A DNA stretch of 64,000 nucleotides from Anarhynchus alexandrinus (GCA_008711295.1 VUYV01000190.1:251318-315317); one strand, 5' to 3'; positions 44,231-59,660 are shown, numbered from the stretch's first letter. Made by a program: numbers and translations. The notes: generated from the letters alone by a model not told the origin.

Positions 44231-45993
44231 ACTATCTACAATTTTAGATCCTGCACAAGATAAACATCAGGACCTAACTTGCTTAGCTTCTCCTATGAGG
44301 AAGCAAGAATTACTCTTTTCACTTCTGTTCTCCCTTGAATAGGCTAGCTGTTCAAATTTAGTTGCATGCTGGTTCACTTCAGACTGAATTCAGACTTGCC
44401 TTGTTAGCAGTGTTGCACAACAGGCCAGAGTAACTTTTTTACCAGTAACTAACATGGAATATCTCTGTGTGTCATACTCCGTGGCACTCAGTAGTAATTT
44501 ATACCTGTATTTTTAATTGTGTTTACAGATCCTCTTACAGAAGGTTTGTTTCTATTCAGTGCCTTAATAAGCACAATACCATCTATAGTGGAAATAAAGC
44601 GAAATTGTAGGCTGAATATTGTTAGGGAGCTGAATAGTCTAAAAGACAAAAAGCTAAAACCTGATTCTTACCTACAGAATTGGTTGCGTAGTTGTTTTCC
44701 AAAGCACACCAAGAGTCATCTGTTAGCATATTATCTTTCAAATAGAGCCTCCGTGGGATGCCAGACCTGCTTTTTAGCTTACCTGTTATTCTAATCTGCA
44801 TGTTGCCTGTAGCAGGCGCAGCTTACCAGGATCTAGATTTCATTTTTTTTCCATTGTGTTCTGTTGCATTCCTGAACAGAGGTGATTTTTTCTATCTATC
44901 TGTTTTTCAGTTTGCTTACCTGGAAGCAGTGGCAGTCACCTAATATGGGCATACTGTGAAATTGTCGACTTTTTATGTTTTCAGTGTCTTCACAGTTAGC
45001 CTCCAGTAGCAAATTAGACTCTAGAATGATGCAAAATCTGATTTGGTTTCTAAATCTTCCTACATGCTTCATTGTGGAAATAAACGAATTAGAATGAGTA
45101 TTTCTGGCTCAATAGGTGCAGCAACTTGCGTGTCTTAATTCCGTTCTTCACTAGGGTAACTGATCAGCTAAAGAAGTTTCCATTCAACTTTGTCAATGCT
45201 GATCATAATCAATAGTTTTGTTTTTAACACCAATCCAAACACAAGTGTGTATTAAGCTCCACACCATTCTAATGTTTGGTGTGCACTGTTTAGTTGCCAA
45301 TGTAACATTTGGAGACACTGCTGAAGTGTTTGGGGAGAGAGGGAAGAGAGGGAGGGGACTTCTCAGGATAGACCAACTGGAACACAACACATTATGCCTT
45401 TTTTTGGAGCCAGGGTGGACTAATTTGTAGATTCTCTCCATATCTGTGGCTGTTCTTCAGGAAATCTTTCATTTCTTATTAAGCCTTCCTCACTGGAGTC
45501 TGTTCAGTACAAAGCCATAAGCAAATATATTCTGGTGTAGTTATATAATTTGCAAGCATAGCTAATTTAGCTTTAAAAGTTTTTAAAGATTAATCATTCT
45601 GACTACCGACATAATGCAGTTGCACAACACATAGATGCAAACCAGTATGTTTGTGATGTAGTGAGCCCAGACGCAGCCCTGTGAAATGCTGGCCTCTTAG
45701 AAGTTCTGAATATGAGTAGAAGTGGGCTGTCTTGCTTTATGCATGTGTATTATGCGTTTTGGATTAACATGGCTTCAAATAGCATGGCTGCATAGAAGCT
45801 GTCAGTGGGAGTGATCCCTCGTCCATATTAGCTTGTGGACTATATTTGGATAGTTCAGGACAATGTGATTAGTGCAGGTTAAATAGTTCCATGAACATTT
45901 CCAACAACTTTTAAAAGTAGGAAATGGAGTTCTGGGGCCTAGGAATGGTTCCTGGCACTGTGTAAAATACAGATATTGTATGAACTTATTCTC

Positions 45994-46014
45994 TTTTTTT
46001 TTTTTTTTTTTTTT
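45994..46014 (+). repeat. Poly-T run (21 T)
   Basis: Uninterrupted homopolymer. No adjoining SINE or LINE body is recognisable on the minus strand, so it is a simple repeat. Confidence 0.9.
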
Positions 46015-46679
46015 GTCTTGGAGGAGTGTTTTCTTGTTTTCAGTGACTGGGCCTTATAATAAGGATGGGTTGTTCGCTGCTTTTTGGGGATGTGGGGGCT
46101 GACTGGCAGAGAAACATGGTTTTCTACTCACAAAGGTTGTGAGCTGACAGAGTTTGGAGGAGCATGTTCAGCCCACCGTGCATATTCCCTTCTTCTACTG
46201 TAAGGCTGATTTGGAAATCCACTCTTTTGTTTAACAAAGAAAATAAAAACCCAAACCATGCAACAAACTTTCTTTGCAAATATTTTGTTCACGCTCTCTA
46301 TCATTTTAACTTCTGTAGCTTGATGTGCTTGATGCCCCACTCCAAAAAAAAACCAGAAGAAATCCAGTCCTTTAAGCCTGGTTATCAGTTTTGATCTTTT
46401 GTCTGCATACATCAGCAGGATGGTAAATGTGCATCATACAAGAACATTCAGCCCTCGTACACAGACATCCAGGTTGCTTGCTATAATCAAGAGTGACATT
46501 TGGTTTTGTCTCTGAAAATATCAATAATGCTTTTGTAATTATGATGCAAAACTAATCTTTCACTTATTTACATTGCAAGTCTTTTTGCATGCAGAAGTGA
46601 ATAAAGGGTACATAAAAGGTAGTACAAAAAACCCGTTTCTCACTTACTGTGTAAAAAATGTGTTGAACATCTTTTTCAG

Positions 46680-46733
46680 GACGTGAATATATCTGAACTT
46701 ATGAAGAAGCTAGATATTCTTGGAGATAATGGG
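46680..46733 (+). CDS. JAKMIP1: JAKMIP1 internal exon L, mini-exon (18 codons)
   Basis: A 54-base exon between tttttcag and gtaaca encoding DVNISELMKKLDILGDNG. It is the shortest exon seen. It continues the conserved non-coiled segment of exon K and is in phase 0. Confidence 0.93.
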
Positions 46734-47369
46734 GTAACAAATTTTTGATTTCAAATATACTTCCAGTTTTAGTGGTTATTTTGAAGCATTTTTTTCCCCA
46801 CAGCAGAAAATAACAGTCAAGAAAAAGCAGAGAGTGATTTTTATATGCCTATATTTGCATGAGCAATATGAATGGTTAGGTACTACTTTTACAAACTTAA
46901 AAGAAAATCAGTTAAGATGATGCTTGTGAAAAGTGTATTTTCTCAAGATATAGGATTTGATCTTGATTGAATGACATGGAAAAAAGGCACTGTAGTAGGC
47001 AGAGGGACAAGATATAAAACAGGATAGGGGAGGAAAATAAGGAAGTCAATGCCAGACCAAGTTTTTCCTGAATTTTTTCTCTTGAGTAATAATAGTAGCA
47101 ATTCAAAATCCCTGACAGAAACTACTTAATTTTCACTGAATAATAAACTGTCACAAAAGTGTTGTGGGAGTGGTGCACAGAAATAGAGTGGACACTAAGT
47201 GCCCTTGGTCTAGCTTTTAATACTTTCAATCATGGGAAACTTTCTGAGCATGTTTATAAAATGCTAAATGTTATAGCTGATTTATTCTTTAAAGTACAGT
47301 TAAAATTTATCGCTTGTGTTGAAGGATGGATTTCCAATCCAATTTAAAATCTATCTTTTTGTATTTTAG
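46734..47369 (+). other. Intron L-M (636 bp)
   Basis: Short GT-AG intron with acceptor gtattttag. Nothing else is recognisable. Confidence 0.85.
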
Positions 47370-47435
47370 AATTTGAGAAATGAAGAACAGGTTGCAATAA
47401 TCCAAGCTGGGACTGTGCTTTCCCTCTGTGAAAAG
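47370..47435 (+). CDS. JAKMIP1: JAKMIP1 internal exon M (22 codons)
   Basis: The exon encodes NLRNEEQVAIIQAGTVLSLC and EK, with donor gtagaa. It is a hydrophobic helical segment joining GDNG of exon L to WLKQIEG of exon N, as in the family. Confidence 0.93.
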
Positions 47436-50400
47436 GTAGAATTCAGTAAAGATTTTTCTCTTCCTAAAGGCTGACCATGTCTTCTAAGGTATCACATAAC
47501 TTTGCCAGGGAAGCATGGCTTTTCTTTTTTGGTCTGGATTTGGAGCATGTATTCATCCTTACATGACTGTTGGAATTGTGATGTCTTGAGGTAAAATCAA
47601 ACTTAGAAAATAAACCCAGTTTAAAAATAAAAATGTGTTTTGGAGATATTCCCTTAGAATAAAGTACTAGAAGGCCACTTAACAAAAGAGACTTCTTTCT
47701 CAGAAACGCCAGTGTCCTCTGCTTTCTGGGAACAGGGTGTTGTGAAGCCCTCTGTAAGTTGTACCACCATGGTCCATTTTGGGTCCGTGCCTGTGTATGA
47801 CTGAAAAAGCTCCAAGTGGTCTGCGCTCCTCTCCTCCATAAATTATGGGGCATAGATAGCAAAAAAGTTGTTTGTACAAGACAGGTAATCAGTCAGGTCA
47901 CTCATTTCTGCATGACTAGTTCTTTACTTCCCCAATTACAGAGACAATATAATCTACATAGGAATAAAGATGACATTTAGAACTAAGACTTGTCTTTTTC
48001 TCTGAAGCAGCTTTGTACATACTTTTCATAGGTTTCTATTAAATCTTTCCTAGATGCATTTTTGAAATTCAGAATCAGAACTTCAAAATTAAAATTTGAG
48101 CATTTTGTAATAATTGCTTTAATTGGTATAATTTTGATAATCTACTTATCTAAATAACTTAATGTAGATAACCTAAATTAGGTAATTTAATAATCATTGA
48201 TTTAAGTGAGTAATTGCTATAAGCAAAATAAAAATGAGGAAAAGCACTAAAAACCCTATGTTTTTCATTGCATAATAGCATTAAAAAGAGGAGGTTATCA
48301 TAGCCCTTTACATCCAATAAGGAAAGTGGAAGAACCCCAGTACACAAGGTTAAGATAGAGAGCAAAACTGGACAAACTTTAGGGACTGAACTCAATTATT
48401 ATTCTTCCAGTAAATTAGTTCTTGTGCAAAAAGTGCCACTGGAATTAGTGAGCTTGTTTCATTTGTGTCAGTGGTGCAGAAGAGAACATACACTTTGTTA
48501 TCGGTAAGTTATTTCCATTAGCAACTGATCACAATAATAAAAGTTTGGAAGCTTTTTCAAATGAAATAATTCCTTAAATGATTAGAAACATGCAGTTACA
48601 ATGAAGACTTTATTTATGCTAAAGTTGGTCTATAATTTCACTTTGCATATGATTTTTCTCTTTTTGACAAAATTTCTACCAGTTTCTAGTTTGGCTTAAT
48701 TTTTTTTTTGTAATCTTATCATAATCTGGTTATTACAGAAATTGAACACTCCATCAGAAAGGTGGAGATTTTAGTTTTATCTTCTCTAGGTAAATAGACT
48801 GCATTTAAAGAACGAGATGAAAATAGTTCATGTTATCGATGGACTTTATCCATCTTATGTCATTTTAGCGAAGTGCCCCACAGTAACCTAGTAAGTACAA
48901 GCTGATAGGAAATTGAATCAAGACAGTACTCTCAGAAGCATAAAACCTTTCCCTCTTTTTCGTGGTGCACATTTGAGGTACAGGCTAATCAAGTTACTCT
49001 GATTTTCTCCATAACAGAAGGCACTATCCATGTTCAAAGTTTACTAAGACAAAGAATAGCAGACCATAATCTTATGCTGTCCTTAATAAAACAAAAATGA
49101 TACCACATTTCATAGTATTGTGTTTTACAGCACAGACAAAATAAGTTAGATTGTAAGATAAGTTAGACCAGGTGATTGTTTTAACGTAAGTTCTATTGGG
49201 TGCATATACTGAATTTAGATTAAAGGAAATTTAAAGTAACTCCACTGCCTTGTCCAGTGTAATGTAACCATCTCAGATGTACCTCTAAATAAAGGCGAGA
49301 CAGCTTCTCATGTGCATTCCTATAGTTCCTTAATTACAAGAAACTATCATGTATCTTCATCTCATAATGGGACCATTTGGTAGAGAAATGGTACTACAGA
49401 GATATTTGTACTGGCTATATTCACATGTGCTAATTAATCACACTCAATGTTTATTTAGATCAAATCTATTATATTCAGACACTAGAAGTGATCTTTTGGA
49501 AATCAAGCTGCCAGGCAAGGAAAGTTTCTGGGTTCTGCTGGCACAGTTTCAGAAGCTTATTTTGAATGCTACAACTGATTACAACTCCTAAATACGTGGT
49601 TGTCTCTTCTTGGTTCCAGAAAGGCTTACAGACATAAGAAGATCAGAATCAATATTTAGTTTCGCATATCATTTGTACCTTCAAAAAAATTAGACCTCTA
49701 ATTTTTGCAAATAATCCTTCATTTGCAAGTATTGAGGGTAGCTGTGAGAGATGCTGAGGACTTCTCATTTCTATTGATTTCAAGGGTTTAGAATGCTCAC
49801 TGTCTTGCCGAATCCTTTCTCAGCGGTGAGGCTTTCCTTAGGAATATCTTCAGTCTGTCACCTTCAAAGTGAAGAAAACAAAGATCATGAGAATAGAATC
49901 ACTGGGGAATATGGAGTTCCTGCTCACTTTTTTCATCTCTGTACAAAGCTAAACCTACTAAGTAGATAAAATAAGTTTCCGGTTTTATCCACCAGTTTTT
50001 TTGAATAGTGGAAGGTCGAAAAGGATGAATTAATGAATTCACATTTTGCTTCTATGTAAACTTATGTTTACAGATTTCCTATCTAAGTCTTTGGAAACAA
50101 ATGGGTAGGTCATTAATTCCTTTGAGTGTGAGCTCCAATGAGCTCACCAAAACCCTAAATTTAAGCAGTTGATGTGTAATGCTTACCAAAAGAATTAAAT
50201 TAAATAGGAGTAATCTAGTGTTAGTAGTAAGCAAAGAATTTGAGGAAAGTGATAATTCTCAGTGGCAAAGCTACAGTTGCTACCCAGTTAATGGGAGCTG
50301 GCACTACAAAAAGTTTCATTAGTCTAAACTATAGCCTCTGTAAGCTAGTCATTGATCCATGTTGTAGACCAATAAGGAAATGAAACAAAACAATTCAGAA

Positions 50401-51155
50401 CTGAGCGTTCCCATCCATTCCAATAAACTGAAATGCTGAATATAAATACAATCCTGGTGACAGTGAGTAATTAAGCAAGAACCTTCTGTCTATGCATTTA
50501 GCTATTACAATATGTAATTTTACCTTTGGAATGCAATGGCCATTCTTCTTAATTCTGATCGGTTTGTTTATCACAAGAATGGTAAGGGATTCATGGTAGC
50601 AACTGCATGAACTTCCATCTGTCAGTTTTATTGTTCCCCCTACATTACCGATGTTTTAGAAGTGAGCCTCTTCCCACGAAGGGCGCAGCAAATTGTGCAA
50701 AATAAAGGATTGAGTTTGCCACCTTTTTTTTTTTTTTTTTTAATTGCCATCTAGAAAAATGCAGGACTGGTGCCCTGAAATCATATGATGGTTTTGCAAA
50801 TCAGGCCAACAAGCACTGGGTATATCAAGTTGAAAACAATCAGGCTAATTTTGCATTCTTCACCCAAGTCTATTTTGTATCTTGAACTTTGCAGAGGGAA
50901 ACCCCTTTCATTTATTGTAGGAAAACAGCCTCCACTTGTTAGTCTTTAGTATGTTTCTACAGTCCTCCATTCTGCCTATGTTTTCACTACCTGTTTATTC
51001 ACGTGTAACTTCAAAGTGAATATATAGTAAGGGGGAAGCACGTGCCTGGAAGTGTTGGCAACAAACTCGCAAAATATTTGGTGCAAATTTTTCGAAAGCT
51101 CTGTTTTTTTCATCTTTTTATTTTTTTTCCTCTTCACACGGCTATGTTCATGTAG
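47436..51155 (+). other. Intron M-N (3.7 kb)
   Basis: GT-AG intron without a recognised transposon. A run of 18 T lies at 50724-50741. A minus-strand open frame of 132 codons at 47464-47862 has no known relative and is probably chance. Confidence 0.8.
50724..50741 (+). repeat. Poly-T run (18 T)
   Basis: Simple homopolymer in intron M-N. Confidence 0.9.
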
Positions 51156-51224
51156 TGGTTAAAACAGATAGAGGGGACAGAAGCTGCGCTGACACAGAAG
51201 ATGTTAGACCTGGAGAATGAAAAG
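51156..51224 (+). CDS. JAKMIP1: JAKMIP1 internal exon N (23 codons)
   Basis: The exon lies after tgttcatgtag and before gtaagg. It encodes WLKQIEGTEAALTQKMLDLE and NEK, the restart of coiled coil. The acceptor has a weak pyrimidine tract immediately upstream (the T-rich tract is about 25 bases away), a possible sign of regulated splicing. Confidence 0.93.
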
Positions 51225-51837
51225 GTAAGGAACAATAACTAACAATATAATTCATTTAGCAAAAATTCATCTCAAGGGAATGTATATAAATTGCATTGCA
51301 GGTTGATTTGCTGCCTTTCTCTGCTTAACAAAGATTGCTTCGTGGTAAAATGGGTGGGAGGTTTCTAGAACAATTTATTGCTTGTATTCTTCAGGGTGAG
51401 AGGCAACTGTCACAGCTATATAACAAAAATAGCAAAATATATACAAATTCAGACACGAAGGCATAACTTTATAGAGCATATTTACAAAACAGTGTGAAAT
51501 TGTCTTTGTGCTTTCTCTGTGTATTAATTTTTCTAGGAACAGCATCTCCTTTTTAATCTTGAGGTCATGTTAGTAGAATTGTCGAGGATATTCCTTTGCT
51601 TTCTGGTATTCAGCTTCTGGACAAGTTGTAAAGACATCTTACTCCATATGACCTTTGTTGCCCCAAGGTCTTCATGTTTAAAGACAGAATGTTTTCTCGA
51701 AAGCAGTTCTGTCTTGCATAGCAAACTCAGTGCTATACTGACCTTATTTTTCCATATGTTGAACAAAGAGTTTTGGAACGAGTACTTGGTTTTATTGGTT
51801 TACCATGCATGCTGTGCTCCTCATCTTCAAATGGCTT

Positions 51838-51985
51838 TCAAAACACTGATTAATCCTCACCACACCTTTTACAGGTAGATAAGTAATCAGCATTACCTTC
51901 ATCTTAAAGAATGGGAAACTGAGACAGGGAGGTTAAGCGATTTGCCCAGGGCCACTGAAGAAGTGTGTATTTGGGCCACAATAAA
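51838..51985 (-). mobile_element. MIR-like SINE remnant
   Basis: On the + strand the order is attaatcctcaccacac, ttttacaggtagataag, gggaaactgagacaggga, ggttaagcgatttgccca and gggccac. This matches, in reverse orientation, the body of the ancient MIR SINE as recalled (fragments such as GAAACTGAGGC and GGTTAAGTGACTTGCCCA). Confidence 0.75.
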
Positions 51986-52474
51986 AAAAGAAGTGCTCAG
52001 CCTATGTTCTCTGTTGAGTGTAGCGTATCAGACTGGTTATACTTTAACATAGGTATGATCCTTTCCACATTTAGTATCTCTTTATTTTTAACTTTTTTTT
52101 TTTTTTAAGGAAAAATGCAAAGATTTCAGAGAGGGAAAGTGCCCACAAATACTAGATTCTTTTATAAAAGGATTTGGAAAACAATAGTTTCTTTCTAACT
52201 TGGTTTATTATCTTCCCACTTATTATCTGTGATGTTTTCAAGTCTTACCCTGGATAGCCCTGTATCTATTTGTTCAGCATAGCAACCTGAGAGTTTGCAT
52301 TGCCAATGATTGACTCAATTATGAAATGAGTTTAGAAATAATATTCGTGTGACACTTTCAGAAGGGCTGAGCACTGGTTTAGTTGTCCTTGGAACCCACA
52401 TTAAGAGTTTGAGATCCTATTTTTGTCTCCTTCCCTCTTGCTTTTTGTGGGCAGCCTTTACAGTAGCTTTTGGA

Positions 52475-52580
52475 GAAGCAGCATGATCAGGGCAGCTGCA
52501 TCGATATTCTGGGGCCTCTAACCTTCTCTATAGCCTCGGGCAAGTCAGTCTACTTCTTTCGTGTCAGACACTTGTAACCA
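52475..52580 (+). mobile_element. Possible MIR-like SINE remnant
   Basis: The stretch includes ttctggggcctctaacc and gcctcgggcaagtcagtcta, resembling the MIR core and its ACCTTGGGCAAGTCACTT box. It is strongly degraded. Confidence 0.5.
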
Positions 52581-53367
52581 CGTTAGGACCAGGTCTGTCC
52601 TTTACTACCTGTTACACAGCGCACGGTGGTATTCCATCTTGTAACACAGCCATGTAGCTGTTGCTGTAATCCACTCAAGAAAATAATGCCACCTGGGTAG
52701 TCAAGGTGGGATTCAGTTGCATAAACCTGGTGTTTAATGCCATATTACATTCTTCAGAGTTCTGGAGATGTCCACAAGGGGCTGAGAAATATGTCCTACA
52801 GGACCCGTTGGAGACCCCTGCTCTTCAGGACCAGCAGCTGAAGTAACACACTCTAAAATGGCTGTAATAGCAATAGATGCCCATCTGTGGGTAACTGAAT
52901 TCCAGCCCCAAGATCCAAGTCTGACTTAAACTTTGGTTCTACTTCCAATATTAATTTATAGGTAGTTAAAAGAACTCCAAGCTTACAAAAAACCTGAATA
53001 ATAGGTATTATAGTTCTTATACAGAGAACACATAGCAACTTATTCCTCTGGGTCCTCTAATACTGGTCTTGTATGTTGCTGCTATCACCAATTATGAGCT
53101 GTTCTTAACAAGTGGGAGGTCATCTGTAGTCATTTTATGCTCTGCGCCCCTCCCAAGCATCAATTTGCTGATCAATATGGATTTGTTTTAAACTGGATGT
53201 TTGGAGTGAGAATTCATCATCGTGGTTCGTGCTTAGGCAAATTCTATGCCAGTACTACACAGCTGACAGAAAAACTGCCAGAAGTCCACATATATGTCTG
53301 TAGGTAAAATTTGGCCAAATAAGTGACTTTGGGTCAATCCCATATCCAATGAAATAATTTTTAAATA

Positions 53368-53423
53368 AAAGCTACAATAACAATACAAGCTAATAAAGCT
53401 ACAATTACAATAAAAGCTACAAT
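53368..53423 (+). repeat. Three spaced copies of AAAGCTACAAT
   Basis: The 11-mer recurs at 53368, 53395 and 53413 with AT-rich spacers, a small imperfect tandem expansion. Confidence 0.75.
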
Positions 53424-53864
53424 CAATCATCTTAAGAACCCTATGTATTTAATTTGGCATTTATTCTATAGGTAGGGAAATCCAAGAGTTTTTTCCAACA
53501 TTCTTTTTTCTGTTCAACATATTAAATCAATCAAAGGGCTTCTCAGCTTTCTGAACTACTACTAATTTTTGGAGCATGAAAACCTGCCTTGAAAGAAAAG
53601 CTGATAGAATCAAGTAACTATTTTATGTTCCACTTATTGTCATCCTAAGCTAAAGGCAGATTTTGCAAGAGCACAATCACCACTCAGATCTCGCTTGCCT
53701 GTTCAGACAACCATTCAAATGTCCACAACTTTATTGCAACTTTATGTTCTTGGATGCTGAGTTCCACTGAAATCCCAGCCTTTTATATATATTTGTGAGT
53801 TTGATTTTTAAAAACAAAAGCAAAAAATCCCTGTAAATCCTAGGTATGTTAAAAACTTCTTCAA

Positions 53865-53945
53865 CAAAAGTCACTTAACCTCTCTCGGCTTCACTTTACC
53901 CATTTCAAATTGGCTTCCTACCTTTACACATTGAGAACTGAGCTT
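53865..53945 (+). mobile_element. Possible MIR-like SINE remnant
   Basis: aaagtcacttaacctctc, then cggcttcactttaccca, cctacctttacac and ttgag follow the 3' half of MIR in order (ACTTAACCTCTC, CTCAGTTT, ACCTACCTC). Confidence 0.6.
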
Positions 53946-54472
53946 TTTCTTCTGCTTCACTAATGCAGCAGGGAATGTTGCTGCAGAAGCCAGCTAGGGC
54001 CATGGATGTTCTGGCTTCCTGCCTAGAAGAATAGGCTAGACAATATAGATTACAGTTTCCGCATGATTTTTTTAATCTTTATTAAATTATTTATTTTCTT
54101 TTTATTACTTTATTATTTTATCTTTGGATATTTTCAGAGAAGCAATAAAGTGCCCTCAGTTGTGTTTCTCTCTTTCCTCCCTTGGGCTGCCCCGTGCAAG
54201 TAGCGACTGTTGGCCCACATGCATGCACATTCCCTTTCACCTTTCAGCCTTTGTGTGCATTTCTGTCATGTCAAGGCAGGTTTGTACGCTGGTGTAGAGG
54301 TCTATACTTTATAGGTACAACTTGTTAATATGATACATGTATTTTAAGTGCTAATATTGTAAATTTGATTTTCCAAATACCCTTTGGATGAATGTGGTCA
54401 TTGGCTATAGATTTTCTTTGCTTTCAAGTGGAAAGCTCACATAAAAACGATGGCATTTATGATTCTTCATGA

Positions 54473-56180
<1,708 letters not shown>

Positions 56181-56384
56181 AAAATCCAGGAGCTGGAAGC
56201 CACGCTGTATAATGCCCTGCAGCAGGATCCCGGAAGGCGGGCAAGCGAGTCGCTGACCGAAGCCCAGAGGGAGGATCTGCGAGCTGCAGTGGAGAAGGTG
56301 CGGCGGCAGATCCTGAGGCAGAGCCGTGAGTTTGACAGCCAGATCTTACACGAGCGAATGGAGCTGCTGCAGCAGGCACAGCAG
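56181..56384 (+). CDS. JAKMIP1: JAKMIP1 internal exon P (68 codons)
   Basis: The last visible exon, between gcattag and gtaatc. It encodes KIQELEATLYNALQQDPGRR, ASESLTEAQREDLRAAVEKV, RRQILRQSREFDSQILHERM and ELLQQAQQ. It is coiled coil with a short break around DPGRRASES. The exon is markedly richer in G+C and CpG than its surroundings. In the family a further 30-40 residues follow, ending in a hydrophobic Phe/Leu-rich tail; these are not found up to the window end. Confidence 0.94.
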
Positions 56385-56559
56385 GTAATCCCGGTTCTCT
56401 CTCCTCCCCCTCGTTGGTGTTACCTCTGTGGTTGCCGCCACTGCCCATACAACAGCATCGCTTCACCCTCACCTCGTTGAGTTACGCTCAGTCTACTCTT
56501 TGTATTGCTCCCGTGTCAAGGAGATGGGCAGCGTCAGGACCCGGTTGCACTGGGCATGG

Positions 56560-56579
56560 TACACACACACACACACACA
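56560..56579 (+). repeat. AC dinucleotide microsatellite
   Basis: About ten AC units, 175 bases after exon P. Confidence 0.95.
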
Positions 56580-56835
56580 GAGCGAGTCACTGTCTCACTA
56601 CCAGGTCCTGTTGCACAATCTGTTTCGTGTGCGTACAACCACACAGTCTTCCACAGGACTCCAAGGGGAGCTTGTTGCAAGTTCAAGGCCTAAATTAGAA
56701 AAAGCCGGAAGGGAAGGTTGCAAGAGTAACACTATGAAAAGAAGAAAGGCAGAAGCAGTAGTTACAGGAGTCAAATTTTTTCATTTTTTCCCCCTTCTAT
56801 TTCTTTGAACTATTTGTGAAATCTTTTAAAATTAC

Positions 56836-56849
56836 AAAAAAAAAAAAAA
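56836..56849 (+). repeat. Poly-A run (14 A)
   Basis: Homopolymer without a recognisable retroposed body upstream. Confidence 0.9.
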
Positions 56850-59589
56850 GTAGAATTCATAGCAAGTCTTTTAAGAGGCCATTTACAAGCCTTCATGGCT
56901 TTAAATTAATTCAGAAAAACCTTGTCTGTCTAAGTCACTTGCTTAAGGACAAATACTGACAGCTTGAATTCAGGCAAGTTCCTGGCAAGTGTGATAATTA
57001 TTTTCTGAAGAATCATTTGGTAGGATTGCTAGTGTTTCTCTGCAAATATTCAGGGAAAGAAGAGAGCTTCGTGTCCCCGGGTGTTAATTAATCCAGTAGG
57101 AATAATCGTTCCTAAGGATTTTGGTTCCTCTTTATGGTAACCTCTGGACGATGCAGCCAGACGTTTTAGATCTTGAGGGCTGCCCTCCAGTTGCTCTAGC
57201 TACTTTCTGCACAAATCTGGAATCACATATTGTAAATGCCAAAATCTGCTATGCTGATATGTTCAGCATGTTGCTGCTGTCTCAGATGATGGTTACTGGG
57301 GCAAGGACTGCATTTAGTTTAGTTCAAGCCTCTCACGGTTCAGGTTGGTTTTGTAGATAAATATAGACCATAACTGATGTAATGTACTGACCTGGCACTG
57401 TTGTGTTCATCTCCTGTTGTCCTGCAGAAGTGTTTATGGTGCCAGTGTTAGAGCTTAGCTCTGACTTCCTAGAAGTCTCATTGCTCGTACTCCTTCACTG
57501 CGTTCCCTGAGTTTGGAATGTGCAACATTGAGATCAGGAGATGAATTTTTTTTAATGGGTGTCAGATCAGCGATGGTGTACAGAAAGCTGGAGGAGGTAG
57601 GCACCAGCTGCTGCTAAAAGTGTCAGAAAGAGAGAGGAAACTAAATATATGAAATCTGGCAAATAAGGATGGAGCCAGAACTTATTAGCTTAATGCTATT
57701 AGTGTAGCTGAAAATTAACGAGAATGGGGATTTTACCAGTCTGTTAGACAGTCCAATTTCCTAGCCAGATATCAGGGATTTAGTTTGGACTATGTTCCGT
57801 TTGGTCCTATGGACTGCTCGCTGTTGGTCAGAGCACTTTAGGTGTACATCTTGAACACATCTTTAGTTGAGTCCAGTTTGTGTATTCACAGATTGCTCCA
57901 CAACATAAAGTTAAATATGATGAGTGGGGAAGAAAACTTCGCTCCTGCTCTGAATAAAAATGCTGGCGTAAACATATCCTCGTTGGCTGTGGATGTTTAT
58001 GTACCTGTTTCCAGATCCATTTTATACTGTGTCATTAGAGTTTTGTGTTGCGCCCATCTCATTAGACATGCTAATGTTACAGCTCTGCAGGACACGTTAA
58101 ACTGAGTTCTACTGCTTAATAAGGAGCTGAGTATTTTAGTCATCTATTTTTAACCCCCCGTAGTAGACAGGAAAGACAAAAGCAAAGGTGGTAGTTAATT
58201 TGCCTGGGATATGGGAGATTAACTGATTGCATTTGAAATCTTTTGCTCAGTTTCTTCTTCTCAGTTGTTTTCTTCTTGAAGGTTGTATTTATGGGTCCTT
58301 ATGGGACCAGTGGTCAACATTGATAACCTAGTAGTTGTATGCAAATGTCCATGGCTTAAATACAACCAAGCAAAACCCCCTAGCATGGATCAGTAGTGTC
58401 ACAGGGCTAATTCTCATATGATTACATTCGTCTACACTAGCAAATGACAGCAGCTGAAATACTACAAAAATGAGAACGTATCTGTGTTGGCGGAGTCCTA
58501 AGGTATGGATGAAGCTGCTCTAAGCATAGTGCATCCCTCGATGCTGCGTTAAATGAATCCCCTCTTTTCTTTTGCTGACACTGCAGCATTAGCAAACACC
58601 CATTACACTTCATTCTGGCAAAACTGTAGTCTAGACCTCATCATATTTGTGCAGTCTGCAGTGCCTTTGCAGTATGCACCACCCTTCTTACTCTGAAGTG
58701 GAGGTTATGGAGAATGATACGACAGCATGATGGACCTGCAAGACTTAATACAGAATGTCCTTGTTGCAAACGCTCTCAAACTTTCCCTGAAACAAACCAC
58801 GTATTAAAGACTCCACATTATCTGAAAGTCTGGAAGTGTGATGGGTTCCAGAAAGCCTGTTTCTTTGCTTCCATTACCTTCTGGTCTGCCTGATACAAAG
58901 GGCTTCAAAAGAACAACTCTGCTTATCCTGGCCGGCTGGCTGCAGCCTTCTCTGAGTCAGAGTCTCTGTGTCAGACATACAGAGTGGGGGTCTGAGATCT
59001 GATGATGGAGAAGGAGGAGTTCTCTCATGTAAATGATCCTTGACCGTACCGTAGGATGCAGGAGTGGCGAGGCAGGTGATGAACGCTGCAGATAGGTCTG
59101 CAGGGTTTCATTATGGGTGGACTGCTTCATGCAGGGACTTTGAGGATTTAGCTTGTGAGATGCTGCTTTTACAGAGCTGCTAAATGTTCTTCCTGAGGAA
59201 TGTACTGTCTGAAAGGGACAGGCGTGTGCATAAGGAAGTGGGTAAATTGTTTTCCAAATGTGAGCCTGTGCTGCTTTATGTGTGCTGCTTTGTTCAGATA
59301 TAAAGCCTTAGTTCTTAGCCACTGGGTATTGACTTTGTTCCAGTGAAATAAATATATTTTAGGATGTTAGGCCCTGCTTTACATTGGTAGGTCTGTTCAT
59401 CTTGGGCATGTATAGCCCCACATTATTATTGTTCATTAGTATATAAATGGAACCATTCACATATACCCATTGTGTATTAAGGAAACCAGGCCTCTGTGGA
59501 GCCAAATTAGACAGACTGTGTGATTAGATCTGCTTGCTAAGGCATACAACGCTTTTATTAAACCCAGAGTGCAACACGCAGGTCTGGGG

Positions 59590-59660
59590 GACAGATCCTC
59601 AGCTAAAGCATATTGACAGTACTCCCTTTAAGTCAGAGAAGGTGCTTTGATTTACACCAT
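59590..59660 (+). repeat. Possible fragment of an old amniote palindromic repeat
   Basis: gacagatcctcagctaaagc, then actccctttaagtcaga and tttgatttacaccattct keep the order of a known-looking repeat with a GATCCTCAGCTGGTGTAAAT arm, a CCATTGAAGTCAATGG centre and an ATTTACACCAGCTGAGG arm (recalled). Degraded. Confidence 0.5.

Larger units (their letters stand above)
43735..46679 (+). other. Intron K-L (2.9 kb)
   Basis: GT-AG intron. It holds a possible old palindromic repeat fragment near 44199-44230 and a run of 21 T at 45994-46014. Open frames such as 44519-44794 have no recognisable relative. Confidence 0.8.

Noticed and set aside
44519..44794. 91-codon open frame as a possible extra JAKMIP1 exon
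   Set aside because: It lacks coiled-coil character, and exons K and L join correctly without it.
47464..47862. 132-codon open frame on the minus strand in intron M-N
   Set aside because: No family resemblance, and antisense to an ordinary intron directly after an exon.
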